Shown here piece by piece: positions 34,256 through 45,204 of a stretch of 64,000 nt of DNA. Numbering within the stretch: position 1 is the first letter of the stretch; each line of letters opens with the position of its first letter. Location of the stretch: contig NC_010334.1 of assembly GCF_000019185.1 (NCBI RefSeq), positions 2,232,001-2,296,000 on the forward strand, given 5' to 3'. This DNA is from Shewanella halifaxensis HAW-EB4 (lineage in GTDB: Bacteria; Pseudomonadota; Gammaproteobacteria; Enterobacterales; Shewanellaceae). The position numbers and the translations under genes are program-made. The notes under the pieces were generated by a model. That model worked only from the letters and a program-made list of their open reading frames with translations, was not told the DNA's origin and did not search any database.

Positions 34256-35500
34256 ATGCAGCATTTGAATAAAGCAATGAAAAAGCTACACGTGATGGTT
34301 AAGCCTGTTGGCGCAGCATGCAATTTAGATTGCACGTACTGTTATTACTTAAGTAAAAGCGATCTGCTTGACTATCGAGGGGAGTTTAAAATGAACTACG
34401 CCTCGTTAGAGCAGTTCATTAAGCAATACATACAAGCACACAATGCGCCTGAGATATTGTTTACCTGGCAAGGCGGTGAGCCCACATTACTCGGCATTGA
34501 TTACTTCAAAAAAGTTGTAGAGCTGCAACAAAAATATTGCCCGCAAGGTAGCGTAATACTCAATGACTTGCAGACCAATGGCGTATTGCTTAATGATAAA
34601 TGGTGTCAGTTTCTTAAAGAAAATCGATTTATTGTGGGATTGAGCATTGATGGGCCAAAAGCAATACATGACTATTATCGGGTGAATAAAGCAGGTAAGG
34701 GCAGTTTTGAACAAGTCTATCGCTCAGTATTGTTGCTGCAAAAACATCAAGTGCCCTTTGCGACTCTGACATGTATTAATAACCACTCGGCGCAATATGC
34801 ACTAGAGATTTATCAGTTTCTGCGAGATGTGTTGCAATCGCCGCAGATCCAGTTTATCCCTATCGTAGAGCACAGCAGCTTTACAGCTGAATCTTCGACA
34901 CAAGCACTCATCGATGTGAAGGTGGTGGGGGCTAATGCCGCGACCAATGTGACCTCTTGGTCCGTCTCTGCGCAGCAGTGGGGGCAGTTCCTCTGCACCG
35001 TCTTTGACGAATGGTACGAAAATGATATCGGTAAAGAGAATGTCATCTATTTTGAAGCCATGTTCCAGATATGGCTCGGGATGACGTCACCAATATGTAC
35101 TCATGCCCCTTTGTGTGGCAAGGGATTAGCAATGGAGCTTAATGGTGATGTCTATAGTTGTGATCACTTTGTCTACCCAGATTATAAGCTGGGAAATATA
35201 AACGATCATCAATTAGATGAGATGGCTTTTTCCAAAAAACAGGAAGATTTTGGTAGAGGAAAATCCACAACACTGACGCCACAGTGTCAGCGCTGTGACT
35301 ATTTGTTTGCCTGTTATGGCGAATGCCCTAAAAACAGAATTGCCACCGATAAAGCGGGTAACATAGGACATAATTTCTTATGTCAGGGCTGGTATATGTT
35401 TTACAGTTATATTGATGAACGCTTAGCAAAGCTTATCAAAAGTAAGGGGTTATCTGTATCCAAAGGAGCCTATAAAGCAAAACTAGCAAAGGTGCGCTAA
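34256..35500 (+). CDS. Anaerobic sulfatase-maturating enzyme (radical SAM)
   Basis: Converts the active-site Cys (or Ser) of sulfatases to C-alpha-formylglycine, 414 residues. Seen: radical-SAM motif C22-x3-C26-x2-C29 (AACNLDCTYCYYL), TWQGGEPTLLGIDYF, GLSIDGPKAIHDYYR, and a SPASM domain with further Cys: CTHAPLCGKGLAMELNGDVYSCDHFV, CQRCDYLFACYGECPKNR. The start ATG at 34256 follows TTGAGG. It lies 47 bases after the sulfatase, whose CSPTR site it would modify, so the two form one functional unit. Confidence 0.94.
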   Translation: MQHLNKAMKKLHVMVKPVGAACNLDCTYCYYLSKSDLLDYRGEFKMNYASLEQFIKQYIQAHNAPEILFTWQGGEPTLLGIDYFKKVVELQQKYCPQGSVILNDLQTNGVLLNDKWCQFLKENRFIVGLSIDGPKAIHDYYRVNKAGKGSFEQVYRSVLLLQKHQVPFATLTCINNHSAQYALEIYQFLRDVLQSPQIQFIPIVEHSSFTAESSTQALIDVKVVGANAATNVTSWSVSAQQWGQFLCTVFDEWYENDIGKENVIYFEAMFQIWLGMTSPICTHAPLCGKGLAMELNGDVYSCDHFVYPDYKLGNINDHQLDEMAFSKKQEDFGRGKSTTLTPQCQRCDYLFACYGECPKNRIATDKAGNIGHNFLCQGWYMFYSYIDERLAKLIKSKGLSVSKGAYKAKLAKVR

Positions 35501-35727
35501 CAGCACCTCTAGTGCAGTTAGCAGCTTTATCTGCTTCTAAGCTCCATTAAAAATGAGCTGATGTCTTAGTCTTACATTAAGTGTGTCAGGTAACTGATAA
35601 GAATAGTTGAGCCGCTCTAAATAATTTTACTCCTCTTATCTTCTCTTCTTTTAGTTTAACCGTCATCGGTTATAGGTTTCTATGTTGGCATTTTCGAAAA
35701 CTCTGAATAAACAACTACACTAGTTAA

Positions 35728-37950
<2,223 letters not shown>

Positions 37951-38042
37951 ATCTGCTTACGGCTAGCATATTTGGTGTGATGGTTGATTTGTCACTGCGA
38001 TGACGATCACTTGTGATAAACAAGAATGTTTCAAATAAAATG

Positions 38043-38076
38043 GAGATCTAAGTGGTGAACTTAGGTCTCTCTTTTT
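38043..38076 (+). terminator. Intrinsic terminator after katG
   Basis: Stem GAGATCTAAGT / ACTTAGGTCTC (one G-U pair) with a GGTGA loop followed by TCTTTTT. Confidence 0.9.
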
Positions 38077-38362
38077 GCTTTTTCATAGTCAGTGACTTCG
38101 CGTAAACCTGCTTTGTGTACTCAATAGTGCGTGCTTTAAAGATTCATGTGGCGACTTCATGCGGCTCACTGCTGCGCGTTCAAAGTTGCGTCACATATTC
38201 TTGAACGTGCCAAGCAAAAATTAAATGGATAACCGCTCCTTGCTAACAAACATCATTATCATGCCCAATGTTTCTTTGATTGAACATAAACCAAAGTATA
38301 TTCGTGCATTGGGGGGCTAGCGTTTATAGTTAAAGATATTTTATTTGGGAATAAGCTGATTC
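38077..38362. other. Gap between the katG terminator and a small gene
   Basis: No gene recognised. The 3' end carries the leader of the next small gene; no hairpin or operator stands out. Confidence 0.5.
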
Positions 38363-38683
38363 ATGCTAATCGTCTATGATAACAATCGCCACTTAAGAGT
38401 GTTTTTCAACCAGCACAGCCAATCAGAAGCCGCTATCCGCAAAGATATAGCAGAACGTTTGCCTCGTCTTATTACTGAAAATAGCCCTAAACTTAAATTT
38501 GCCAATCCACTTCGATTTAATGGCTATAAAATTCATGAATACAAAATAGTGGCAGATAAACAGCTGACCTGTAGAGTTGCTTACACTTATGAGAATGACA
38601 CAATAACAATTATTTATATGAGTGAGACTCTGATTAAACGTCAATTCTGTCAATTACTCGCTAAAACAGATCTTATCTCTTAA
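38363..38683 (+). CDS. Small protein, unknown (weak RelE/ParE-like pattern)
   Basis: A 106-residue protein not recognised. The C-terminal half (KIHEYKI..DKQLTCRVAYTYENDTITIIYMSETLIKRQF) has the alternating strand pattern and R-x-x-Y, Y-x-M arrangement loosely like RelE/ParE toxins, but no antitoxin gene is adjacent and the resemblance is weak. The following DsrE-like gene starts about 32 bases downstream on the same strand, so the two could be co-transcribed. Ribosome site is weak (GGGAATAAG). Confidence 0.5.
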   Translation: MLIVYDNNRHLRVFFNQHSQSEAAIRKDIAERLPRLITENSPKLKFANPLRFNGYKIHEYKIVADKQLTCRVAYTYENDTITIIYMSETLIKRQFCQLLAKTDLIS

Positions 38684-38715
38684 TGACCTAAGCCGTTATT
38701 CAATGGAGAGTCATA

Positions 38716-39054
38716 ATGCAAATTATTTTTCATGTAAATGAGCCCGAACGCTGGAATATGGCATTGAATAATATTCAGAATTTATTAGCCATCGATAACA
38801 CCATTTGCATAGAGCTACTAGTCCACGGTGCGGCTGTATAGTGTATATCTAAATCTGAAATAGAGAAATCTCAACAGCTGAGCCTGCTTAACGATCTTCA
38901 TCGTCAGAAGGTTATTTTTGCTGTTTGCAATAATACACTTACAAAAATGAATATTTCTGTTCTAGAGATATTTGAACAAGCAATTGTTGTTCCTGCAGGT
39001 GTTTATGAAATTGCCGTTAAACAACAGCAAGGGTATTGCTACATTAAGCCATAA
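38716..39054 (+). pseudogene. DsrE-like gene interrupted by an in-frame amber codon
   Basis: The frame from ATG 38716 (GGAG ribosome site, 7 bases upstream) encodes 112 residues of a DsrE-type protein (COG1416-like) except for a TAG at 38839-38841. Before the stop: MQIIFHVNEPERWNMALNNI and LLVHGAAV; after it: VIFAVCNNTL and the family C-terminus VVPAGVYEIAVKQQQGYCYIKP. All of it is in one frame, so a single point change explains the break. The conserved Cys (AVCNNT) is kept. DsrE proteins handle sulfur in other systems; this one may be lost, or the TAG may be an error. Confidence 0.85.
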
Positions 39055-39212
39055 AGCGGCCCTTTAACTTCACTTTAGTGTCTACTTACAGCTTTTTTTT
39101 ACCGTTAAATCGATAACTTGAAAACGGATAAAGTGGAATTGAAAACAGTGCTACTTCTGTTAGCTTTTATCTGTAGTGTCAACTTCTCTCTGGACGGGAT
39201 ATACAGATAAAT

Positions 39213-39245
39213 AAAAAGGCCTAAGTGATCCACTTAGGCCTTTTT
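39213..39245. terminator. Bidirectional intrinsic terminator
   Basis: Near-perfect stem AAAAAGGCCTAAGTG / CACTTAGGCCTTTTT with an ATC loop, between the DsrE-like pseudogene (plus) and fadE (minus). Confidence 0.92.
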
Positions 39246-39269
39246 ATTGGTTGAGATACTTACAGCGGA

Positions 39270-41717
39270 CTAAGCCGCTTGCACCTCTTTTGTGTACTCA
39301 AGTGTGCGTGCTTTTAACTCTTCATGATCAAAATCATCGACGTTGATAGACTTCATGCGACCAATTTCGGCGCGTTCGAGTAGTGCCACTTCCTCTTCGC
39401 TCAGTACGCCTAGAGCTTTACCTTCGGCAGCGATTTTATCTAGCCACATAAAGGGTAGGCGTTTTCCTGCTGCCTTACAGACTTTGTCGTAGATAGGCTC
39501 AGAGGCAATAATATCTTTAAAGGTCTGCTCTTGAATACCCACTGCATTATGCTCACTCGGCGTCCAAAATTGTCCTTTACCTAAACGCTCACGGCTTGCA
39601 CAAGGCGTTTGCATGATTTTAGCAACCTTGTGGTCAAGCACGTCACTTGGGCGCTTAAGTGGACGACCAAATGGGAAGATAATGACGCGTAGCGCGATAC
39701 CGAGTCCCATAGGGAAATTATCTAACAGATCATCGAGTGAAGACTGCAACTTGTATAAGGCGTCCTCTACGGCCCATTGCACGAGAGGCAAGTCTTCAGT
39801 GAGTCGGCCTTCATCTTCATAACGCTTAAGCGTTGCTGAAGCCAGATAGAGCTGACTGAGTAGGTCGCCAAGGCGGGCAGAAATCCGCTCTTTCCGTTTA
39901 AGGTTGCCCCCAAGGGTCGCCATCGCTAAGTCAGATAACAGGGCTAAGTTCGCACTAAAGCGGTTCATCTGCTGATAGTAACGCTTGGTCTTATCAGCAT
40001 AAGGCGCGTTAGAGAAGTAGCTTGAAGTCAGACCCATCCACAAGCTACGAACTAGGTTGCTGGTGGTGAAGCCGATATGGCCAAAGATGGCTGCATCAAA
40101 ATCGCGTAGACCCTTGTTTGCATCTGGATCAAACGCCGATTCCATCTCGGCTAATACATAGGGATGGCAACGAATTGCGCCTTGACCATAGATGATCATC
40201 GAGCGAGTGAGGATGTTTGCACCTTCTACGGTAATAGCGATGGGTGCTGCCTGGTAACCACGGCCTAAGTAGTTATTTGGGCCTAAGCAAACGCCTTTAC
40301 CACCATGAATATCCATGGCATCGATAACGCATCGTTGCATTCTGTCAGTGAGGTGGTATTTCACAATTGCCGAGATCACCGATGGCTTTTCGCCCAGATC
40401 AATAGCCGTTGTGGTGAGTGTGGTTACCGCATCCATCAAATAAGCGTTACCGCCAATGCGTGCCATTGGCTCTTCGATCCCTTCTAGTTTGCCGATAGGC
40501 AGCTTAAATTGGCGACGAATGCGGGCATAAGCGCCAGTCGCAACGGCAGCCGTTTTAATACCACCTGCTGAGTTTGAGGGCAGAGTGATGCCTCGGCCAA
40601 CGGAAAGGCACTCAACCAACATTCTCCAGCCTTGGCCAGCCATCTCAACGCCGCCAATGATAAAGCTCAGCGGTACAAACACATCTGTGCCACGAGTTGG
40701 TCCGTTTTGGAACATACAGTTAAGCGGGAAGTGACGACGACCCGTTTCTACCCCTTCAATATCGGTAGGAATAAGCGCGCAGGTAATGCCGAGCTCTTCT
40801 TGATTGCCTAGCAGTTGGTCTGGATCGCGTAGTTTAAATGCAAGACCCAATACCGTTGCCGTAGGGGCAAGGGTAATATAGCGCTTGTTCCAGGTAAGCT
40901 TCATACCGAGAACTTCTTCGCCTTCCCATTCGCCTTTACAGACAACACCGTAATCAGGAATCGCACCCGCATCACTACCCGCTTCAGGGCTGGTAAGGGC
41001 AAAACAAGGAACTTCTAAGCCTTTAGCAAGGCGAGGTAGATAATGGTCTTGCTGAGCTGGGGTGCCATAGTGTTGTAGTAACTCACCAGGTCCTAATGAG
41101 TTAGGCACGCCAACCGTTGACGCGAGTTCACTGCTTAGGCCTGCAAGCTTTTGTAATACGCGTGATTGGGCATAGGCTGAATATTCTAAACCACCGTATT
41201 TCTTTTTGATGATCATCGCAAAGAAACCGTGATCTTTCAGGTATTGCCACACTTCATCAGGAAGGTCGGCAAGCTCATGAGACACTTGATGCTGGTTTAC
41301 CATGCGGCAAACTTCTTCGACAGGGCCGTCTAAGAAGGCTTGCTCTTCAGCGGTTAAGCTCGCCTTTGGGTAGTTGTGCAGTTTGCTCCAGTCGGGCTTA
41401 CCAGCAAATAGGTCTGCTTCCCACCAGGTGGTTCCCGCTTCGATGGCTTCTTTTTCTGTCGAAGACATCTCGGGCATGATCCCACGATACATTTTTAATA
41501 ATGAACGGCTAATGACGTTTTGTCTGAATGAACTGACATTAAGGGGAAGAGCAATGGCAAGAAACACTACCCATAGTAATGGGCTTAGACTTGCGGCGCC
41601 GGTTCCGATTGCCAATACAATCGCGGTGCCTAAGGTGGCGGTTAGCAGAGCGACTCTTAGATAGGCAAAAGCGCCAATCGTAAAAATCATCGCCAAGATC
41701 CATAGTAGGGTAGTCAC
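39270..41717 (-). CDS. fadE: Acyl-CoA dehydrogenase FadE
   Basis: First step of fatty acid beta-oxidation, oxidising acyl-CoA to trans-2-enoyl-CoA. FadE-type, 815 residues, much longer than classic acyl-CoA dehydrogenases as in E. coli FadE. Seen: two N-terminal membrane segments ([40 protein letters not shown]), then the dehydrogenase core with [18 protein letters not shown], and [22 protein letters not shown], plus a long C-terminal domain. It begins at a GTG at 41717 with AGGAG 8 bases upstream. A FadR-like operator lies ~76 bases upstream (41793-41809). Confidence 0.95.
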   Translation of the reverse strand: MTTLLWILAMIFTIGAFAYLRVALLTATLGTAIVLAIGTGAASLSPLLWVVFLAIALPLNVSSFRQNVISRSLLKMYRGIMPEMSSTEKEAIEAGTTWWEADLFAGKPDWSKLHNYPKASLTAEEQAFLDGPVEEVCRMVNQHQVSHELADLPDEVWQYLKDHGFFAMIIKKKYGGLEYSAYAQSRVLQKLAGLSSELASTVGVPNSLGPGELLQHYGTPAQQDHYLPRLAKGLEVPCFALTSPEAGSDAGAIPDYGVVCKGEWEGEEVLGMKLTWNKRYITLAPTATVLGLAFKLRDPDQLLGNQEELGITCALIPTDIEGVETGRRHFPLNCMFQNGPTRGTDVFVPLSFIIGGVEMAGQGWRMLVECLSVGRGITLPSNSAGGIKTAAVATGAYARIRRQFKLPIGKLEGIEEPMARIGGNAYLMDAVTTLTTTAIDLGEKPSVISAIVKYHLTDRMQRCVIDAMDIHGGKGVCLGPNNYLGRGYQAAPIAITVEGANILTRSMIIYGQGAIRCHPYVLAEMESAFDPDANKGLRDFDAAIFGHIGFTTSNLVRSLWMGLTSSYFSNAPYADKTKRYYQQMNRFSANLALLSDLAMATLGGNLKRKERISARLGDLLSQLYLASATLKRYEDEGRLTEDLPLVQWAVEDALYKLQSSLDDLLDNFPMGLGIALRVIIFPFGRPLKRPSDVLDHKVAKIMQTPCASRERLGKGQFWTPSEHNAVGIQEQTFKDIIASEPIYDKVCKAAGKRLPFMWLDKIAAEGKALGVLSEEEVALLERAEIGRMKSINVDDFDHEELKARTLEYTKEVQAA

Positions 41718-41792
41718 TGTAATTCTCCTTTTATGTGTGACCTATAGTTGACCTAAAGGCACTTGTTTTGAGGTTTATCTCACAATTGTAGT

Positions 41793-41809
41793 GTGTGGTC
41801 AGACCTGTG
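41793..41809 (-). promoter_or_regulatory. FadR-like operator upstream of fadE
   Basis: GTGTGGTCAGACCTGTG contains TGGTCAGACC, close to the palindromic FadR consensus (T-G-G-T-C-x-G-A-C-C-A). Its position about 76 bases before the fadE start is consistent with repression of beta-oxidation. Inferred from motif only. Confidence 0.6.
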
Positions 41810-41853
41810 TCTCATAAAATCTAAACCTTAGTTAATTTTAATACAAGAAAAAA

Positions 41854-41869
41854 TTAAACAAATGTTTAA
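41854..41869. promoter_or_regulatory. Palindrome TTAAACA-AA-TGTTTAA, possible PsrA-type site
   Basis: A 7-bp perfect inverted repeat in the 247-base fadE/amidotransferase divergent gap. It contains AAAC-N4-GTTT, the core pattern of PsrA sites known in Shewanella and Pseudomonas fatty-acid regulation, but lacks the flanking G/C. Weak. Confidence 0.35.
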
Positions 41870-41964
41870 ATTCTGTGTTTTCTAAAAAATATTCCAGAAT
41901 GGCTATCAAGTGGTTAAAATGGTGTAATTAGAGGTAGGTAGTCGATTAAACGGGATAAAGATTA

Positions 41965-42750
41965 ATGTGCGAGTTGCTGGCCATGAGTGCCAATGTTCCG
42001 ACAGATATTGTATTTAGTTTTACTGGATTAGCACAACGAGGTGGTGTTACAGGGCCCCACGTCGATGGTTGGGGGATCACGTTTTACGAAGGTAAGGGCA
42101 ACCGTACTTTTAAAGATGCACGCCCTAGCAGTGAGTCCCATATTGCACAGCTCATTAAGTCCTATCCGATAAAAAGCGAAGTGGTCGTGAGCCATATTCG
42201 CCAAGCTAACCGCGGCTGTGTGTCATTAGAAAATACTCACCCCTTTACTCGAGAGCTTTGGGGGCAATATTGGACCTATGCTCACAACGGCCAGTTGAGT
42301 GACTATGAGAAAAAGTTTGTTTCGACACGCTTTAATGCCGTAGGGGATACCGATAGCGAGATGGCTTTTTGCTGGATCATGGACAAAGTGGTGGAGAAGT
42401 TTGGCGATAAGGCTCCTGACGATAGGTTGGCTGTATATCGCTATATCTCGACGTTGGCCGATGAAATTCGCGCCTTAGGTGTGTTCAACATGATCTTAAG
42501 TGATGGTGAACACCTAATGAGTTACTGCAGCAATAACCTCTGCTATATCACCCGCCGCGCGCCGTTTGGTAAAGCAAAGCTCATCGATACTGATGTGGTG
42601 ATAGACTTCGATAAAGAGACCACTCCGAACGATGTGGTGACGGTAATCGCCACACGTCCATTGACCAATAATGAGCAATGGAACGTGTTAACCCCAGGCG
42701 AATGGAAGTTGTTTAAGAAAGGGGAGCTGGTTAGTTCGTCTGTTAGCTAA
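41965..42750 (+). CDS. yafJ: Class II glutamine amidotransferase (YafJ-like)
   Basis: N-terminal-nucleophile amidotransferase, 261 residues. Seen: MCELLAMSANVP with Cys2 as the expected nucleophile after Met removal, GPHVDGWGITFYEG, VVSHIRQANRGCVSLENTHPF, YAHNGQLSDYEKKF and GDTDSEMAFCWIMD, all in YafJ order. The substrate receiving the ammonia is unknown. Divergent from fadE, a neighbour also found near yafJ in E. coli. Confidence 0.9.
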   Translation: MCELLAMSANVPTDIVFSFTGLAQRGGVTGPHVDGWGITFYEGKGNRTFKDARPSSESHIAQLIKSYPIKSEVVVSHIRQANRGCVSLENTHPFTRELWGQYWTYAHNGQLSDYEKKFVSTRFNAVGDTDSEMAFCWIMDKVVEKFGDKAPDDRLAVYRYISTLADEIRALGVFNMILSDGEHLMSYCSNNLCYITRRAPFGKAKLIDTDVVIDFDKETTPNDVVTVIATRPLTNNEQWNVLTPGEWKLFKKGELVSSSVS

Positions 42751-42764
42751 TCTGTCCTGAAATT

Positions 42765-42800
42765 AAAAAGCTCGCTAAGCCTAAGTTAGCGAGCTTTTTT
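42765..42800. terminator. Bidirectional intrinsic terminator
   Basis: Stem AAAAAGCTCGCTAA / TTAGCGAGCTTTTTT with a GCCTAAG loop, between the amidotransferase gene and the convergent DUF3108 gene. Confidence 0.92.
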
Positions 42801-42852
42801 GTTATCTCTAGCTCAGAAAATAGTTGAGTCTTGTCGCTCGCCTTCTTAACGA

Positions 42853-43641
42853 TTACTCGCCTTCTTTATTACTGGGGCCATCGTTCGCTTGAGCTTGCTC
42901 TGTGGTAGGTACACTGACTTTATTTGACGGCTCAAAGCGATAATTGAGCAGTTTAATGTCCAGCTGCTTACTGCCTTTTTCAAAATGAGTTAGCCGTATT
43001 GGCAGGTAGCTAAGCTCTGGGGCCATCCAGAAAAAGGTCTGGCGCTTCTTACTATCTCGTACTACTTCAAACTTAACGGTTTGATAGCTACCGCTGTCGA
43101 TATTAACACGTTCTTTGCCGATGATTTTAAAGGCGTAATCATCGACTTCGCCCTCTTTGACCATAGTGTAATGTAGCTTATCTTTATGGGCCTGCATATC
43201 GAGTCTAAACTGCAGTTGTACCATCAGTGGGTCAAATAACTCACTGTCGTAAGGGAATTTTGCGCGCTCATCTTTGTAGCGGCTATGGATAACGTTTTGG
43301 CCTTTAGCGAAGGCTGCTTGCTCTCTAAAGCTTGGGCCTGTTCCGGTGCGCTCAACTGAATAGCGCATAGGCACCAGTTGGTTGTTATCCTCTAAGGTAA
43401 ATTCACTACGGATATGACGTTTATCGGACAGCATTAATAGCCCGATATCGCTATCAAAACGATACTGAAAGAAGTTTCCTTGGGGAGCATCGAGAATATA
43501 ACGGGCACGGCCAAGCTCTATGCTGCCGTAATAGACTTGGTACTCAGCAGTATGAGGGGTCAAAGCTGTGGTATCGGCAAGAATAACGTGACTTGCAAAT
43601 AATAAGCTGATAGCAAATAGAGCCGGTGACGCTTTAAACAA
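42853..43641 (-). CDS. DUF3108-type periplasmic protein
   Basis: About 262 residues with a signal peptide (ALFAISLLFASHVILA). Seen: TPHTAEYQVYYGSIELGRARYIL and FFWMAPELSYLPIRLTHFEKGSKQLDIKLLNYRF, typical of the DUF3108 family of envelope beta proteins without known function. The frame opens with a TTG at 43647; a TTG at 43641 has AAAGGAG 6 bases upstream and is the better start. Single gene. Confidence 0.8.
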   Translation of the reverse strand: MFKASPALFAISLLFASHVILADTTALTPHTAEYQVYYGSIELGRARYILDAPQGNFFQYRFDSDIGLLMLSDKRHIRSEFTLEDNNQLVPMRYSVERTGTGPSFREQAAFAKGQNVIHSRYKDERAKFPYDSELFDPLMVQLQFRLDMQAHKDKLHYTMVKEGEVDDYAFKIIGKERVNIDSGSYQTVKFEVVRDSKKRQTFFWMAPELSYLPIRLTHFEKGSKQLDIKLLNYRFEPSNKVSVPTTEQAQANDGPSNKEGE

Positions 43642-43798
43642 AGGCAACTCCTTTAAACGTGGATGGTTTTCATTGGCCTACTTTTTAGTACTGTTTTTAA
43701 CACTTTGATAAAGCGCGAGCGGCTTACTTATGGTGACGCCAGATAAAGTGCTGACAACTATATACTGAGATATATTGATATATCCTGAACACTATCGC

Positions 43799-44155
43799 CT
43801 AAAATGGCATTGAAAGTACTAATGTCGCGATATCGGGTTGCCACTCATATTCAGATAACTTAACCTTGCCACGGTTCACTATAATCTCTTCACTACGAAG
43901 CCGCTGCATCTGTTCGATAAATAGCGCGCTATGTTCAGCAAAGGATATTTTTCCTTGGCTGTTAATGACTCTGTGCCAGGGCAGGTTCAACTCTTCTGGA
44001 GCAGACCTTAACGCTTTTGAAACGTAACGAGCACGCCCTGGTAAGCCAGCTAAGTCGGCTACCTTGCCGTAAGAGCACACTTTCCCTTCAGGGATCATAG
44101 ACACAATATGCCAAATTTGCGTCATTGGTGACGGTTTACTATTTTCTTGTATCAA
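43799..44155 (-). CDS. Alkyltransferase-like (Atl) MGMT-family protein
   Basis: A 118-residue protein of the O6-alkylguanine DNA alkyltransferase fold. Seen: VCSYGKVADLAGLPGRARYVSKALRS (DNA-binding helix with the Arg finger) and NLPWHRVIN, where the usual catalytic PCHR is PWHR. Trp in place of Cys marks an Atl protein, which flags alkylated bases for nucleotide excision repair rather than removing the group. A TTG at 44155 and an ATG at 44125 are both possible starts. Confidence 0.88.
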   Translation of the reverse strand: MIQENSKPSPMTQIWHIVSMIPEGKVCSYGKVADLAGLPGRARYVSKALRSAPEELNLPWHRVINSQGKISFAEHSALFIEQMQRLRSEEIIVNRGKVKLSEYEWQPDIATLVLSMPF

Positions 44156-44362
44156 ATCCTGTTCCTTTTATTACCGTAAGATTTAACGTCGATAAGGTCA
44201 ATTACCTTACGCTATAAGGTTCATATCCATGAATATGACTGTTGCAGGTGTTAATCGATTGCTGTCTAATCATATCGTGGTTAACGAGTTGTAATATAAA
44301 GTAAAAGCCCTTGCCGAGTCTTGACGGTAAAGTAATAATAGCGCTTTTTAACGGTAGATATA

Positions 44363-45034
44363 ATGTCAGTAAAGAGGTTAAGTCCTTTTCTGGGGTCTTT
44401 GTTACTACTCTCAGTTGCGTCAGCCCAGGTTTGTGCAAATGACTTTCGACATATTGCAGATCCATTAAATTTAAATGATTCGCTATATGTAGGTTTTGAT
44501 GGCGATGTGTTTAAACTCGGCGGTAGTTTTGCGACCAGTCATCAAAAATTTTCAGCCAATACCAATCTTGGCGGTGATAAGTGGCACTTAGGATACCTTT
44601 ATTCAACGCAGCAGGTAAATTTTAGAGCCTCTGTCGTCCATGGTAAAACTGATACTCCCCGAGGTAAAGCCAGTCATTATCAGTACCAAATGGGTTTAAT
44701 GACCGAGCACCAAGGTTGGTTTGCGACTCAGGTGTTTACTGAGCTCGCAGTGAATCACTTGGCTGTAAAATCTTATAAAGACAGCACCGCTGCTAATGCC
44801 AATATGACAGTACTTAAGCCGATGACAGAACATTGGTACAGTGAGTTCTACCTACAGGGTAATGCTGGTGTTGATGGTGTCGAGCGTTATGAGGCGAGAA
44901 GTTGGTTAGCGCTAGGTTATCAAATCAACCCTCAGTGGTCTTGGGTCGTACGCTATCAGTATGACTGGGAAAAACTAGAGCGTTTTGAAAGTGAAGACAC
45001 TCAATGGGTGTTTGCGGTGCGCTCGCAATTCTAA
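44363..45034 (+). CDS. Putative outer-membrane beta-barrel protein
   Basis: A 223-residue exported protein (signal peptide ending ASAQVCA). The mature part alternates polar and hydrophobic residues in short strands (SLYVGFDGDVFKLGGSFATSH, WHLGYLYSTQQVNFRASVVHG, SWVVRYQYDWEKL) and ends in F after AVRSQ, an outer-membrane insertion signal. About eight to ten strands would fit. I do not recognise the family. Single gene with its own terminator. Confidence 0.7.
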   Translation: MSVKRLSPFLGSLLLLSVASAQVCANDFRHIADPLNLNDSLYVGFDGDVFKLGGSFATSHQKFSANTNLGGDKWHLGYLYSTQQVNFRASVVHGKTDTPRGKASHYQYQMGLMTEHQGWFATQVFTELAVNHLAVKSYKDSTAANANMTVLKPMTEHWYSEFYLQGNAGVDGVERYEARSWLALGYQINPQWSWVVRYQYDWEKLERFESEDTQWVFAVRSQF

Positions 45035-45068
45035 CGTCTTGACTCTACATGCTAGCTTGATATTTAAA

Positions 45069-45105
45069 TAAAATGCCCGTGAAAAATAAGTACACGGGCA
45101 TTTTT
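45069..45105 (+). terminator. Intrinsic terminator after the barrel protein
   Basis: Stem AATGCCCGTG / CACGGGCATT with a loop of about 12 bases and a T5 run. Confidence 0.88.
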
Positions 45106-45162
45106 ATTTTAACACTGGGCACGTCTTAAACACTAGACACGTCTTATCAAGTCAGGCTTATC

Positions 45163-45204
45163 TTATATAAAGTCACTTATATAAAGTCACTTATATAAAG
45201 TCAC
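45163..45204. repeat. Three-copy 14-bp tandem repeat at the end of the POT transporter gene
   Basis: TTATATAAAGTCAC at 45163-45176, 45177-45190 and 45191-45204, all identical, ending exactly where the stop codon (45205-45207, minus strand) begins. Confidence 0.95.

Noticed and set aside
34813..35046. Minus-strand frame in the maturase gene
   Set aside because: Shadow frame opposite conserved radical-SAM/SPASM sequence.
38077..38300. OxyR or other operator near katG
   Set aside because: No palindrome matching a known oxidative-stress site was identified by eye in the flanking gaps.
44202..44465. Minus-strand 87-codon frame before the barrel gene
   Set aside because: It overlaps the signal peptide of the barrel gene and the promoter region, with no ribosome site.
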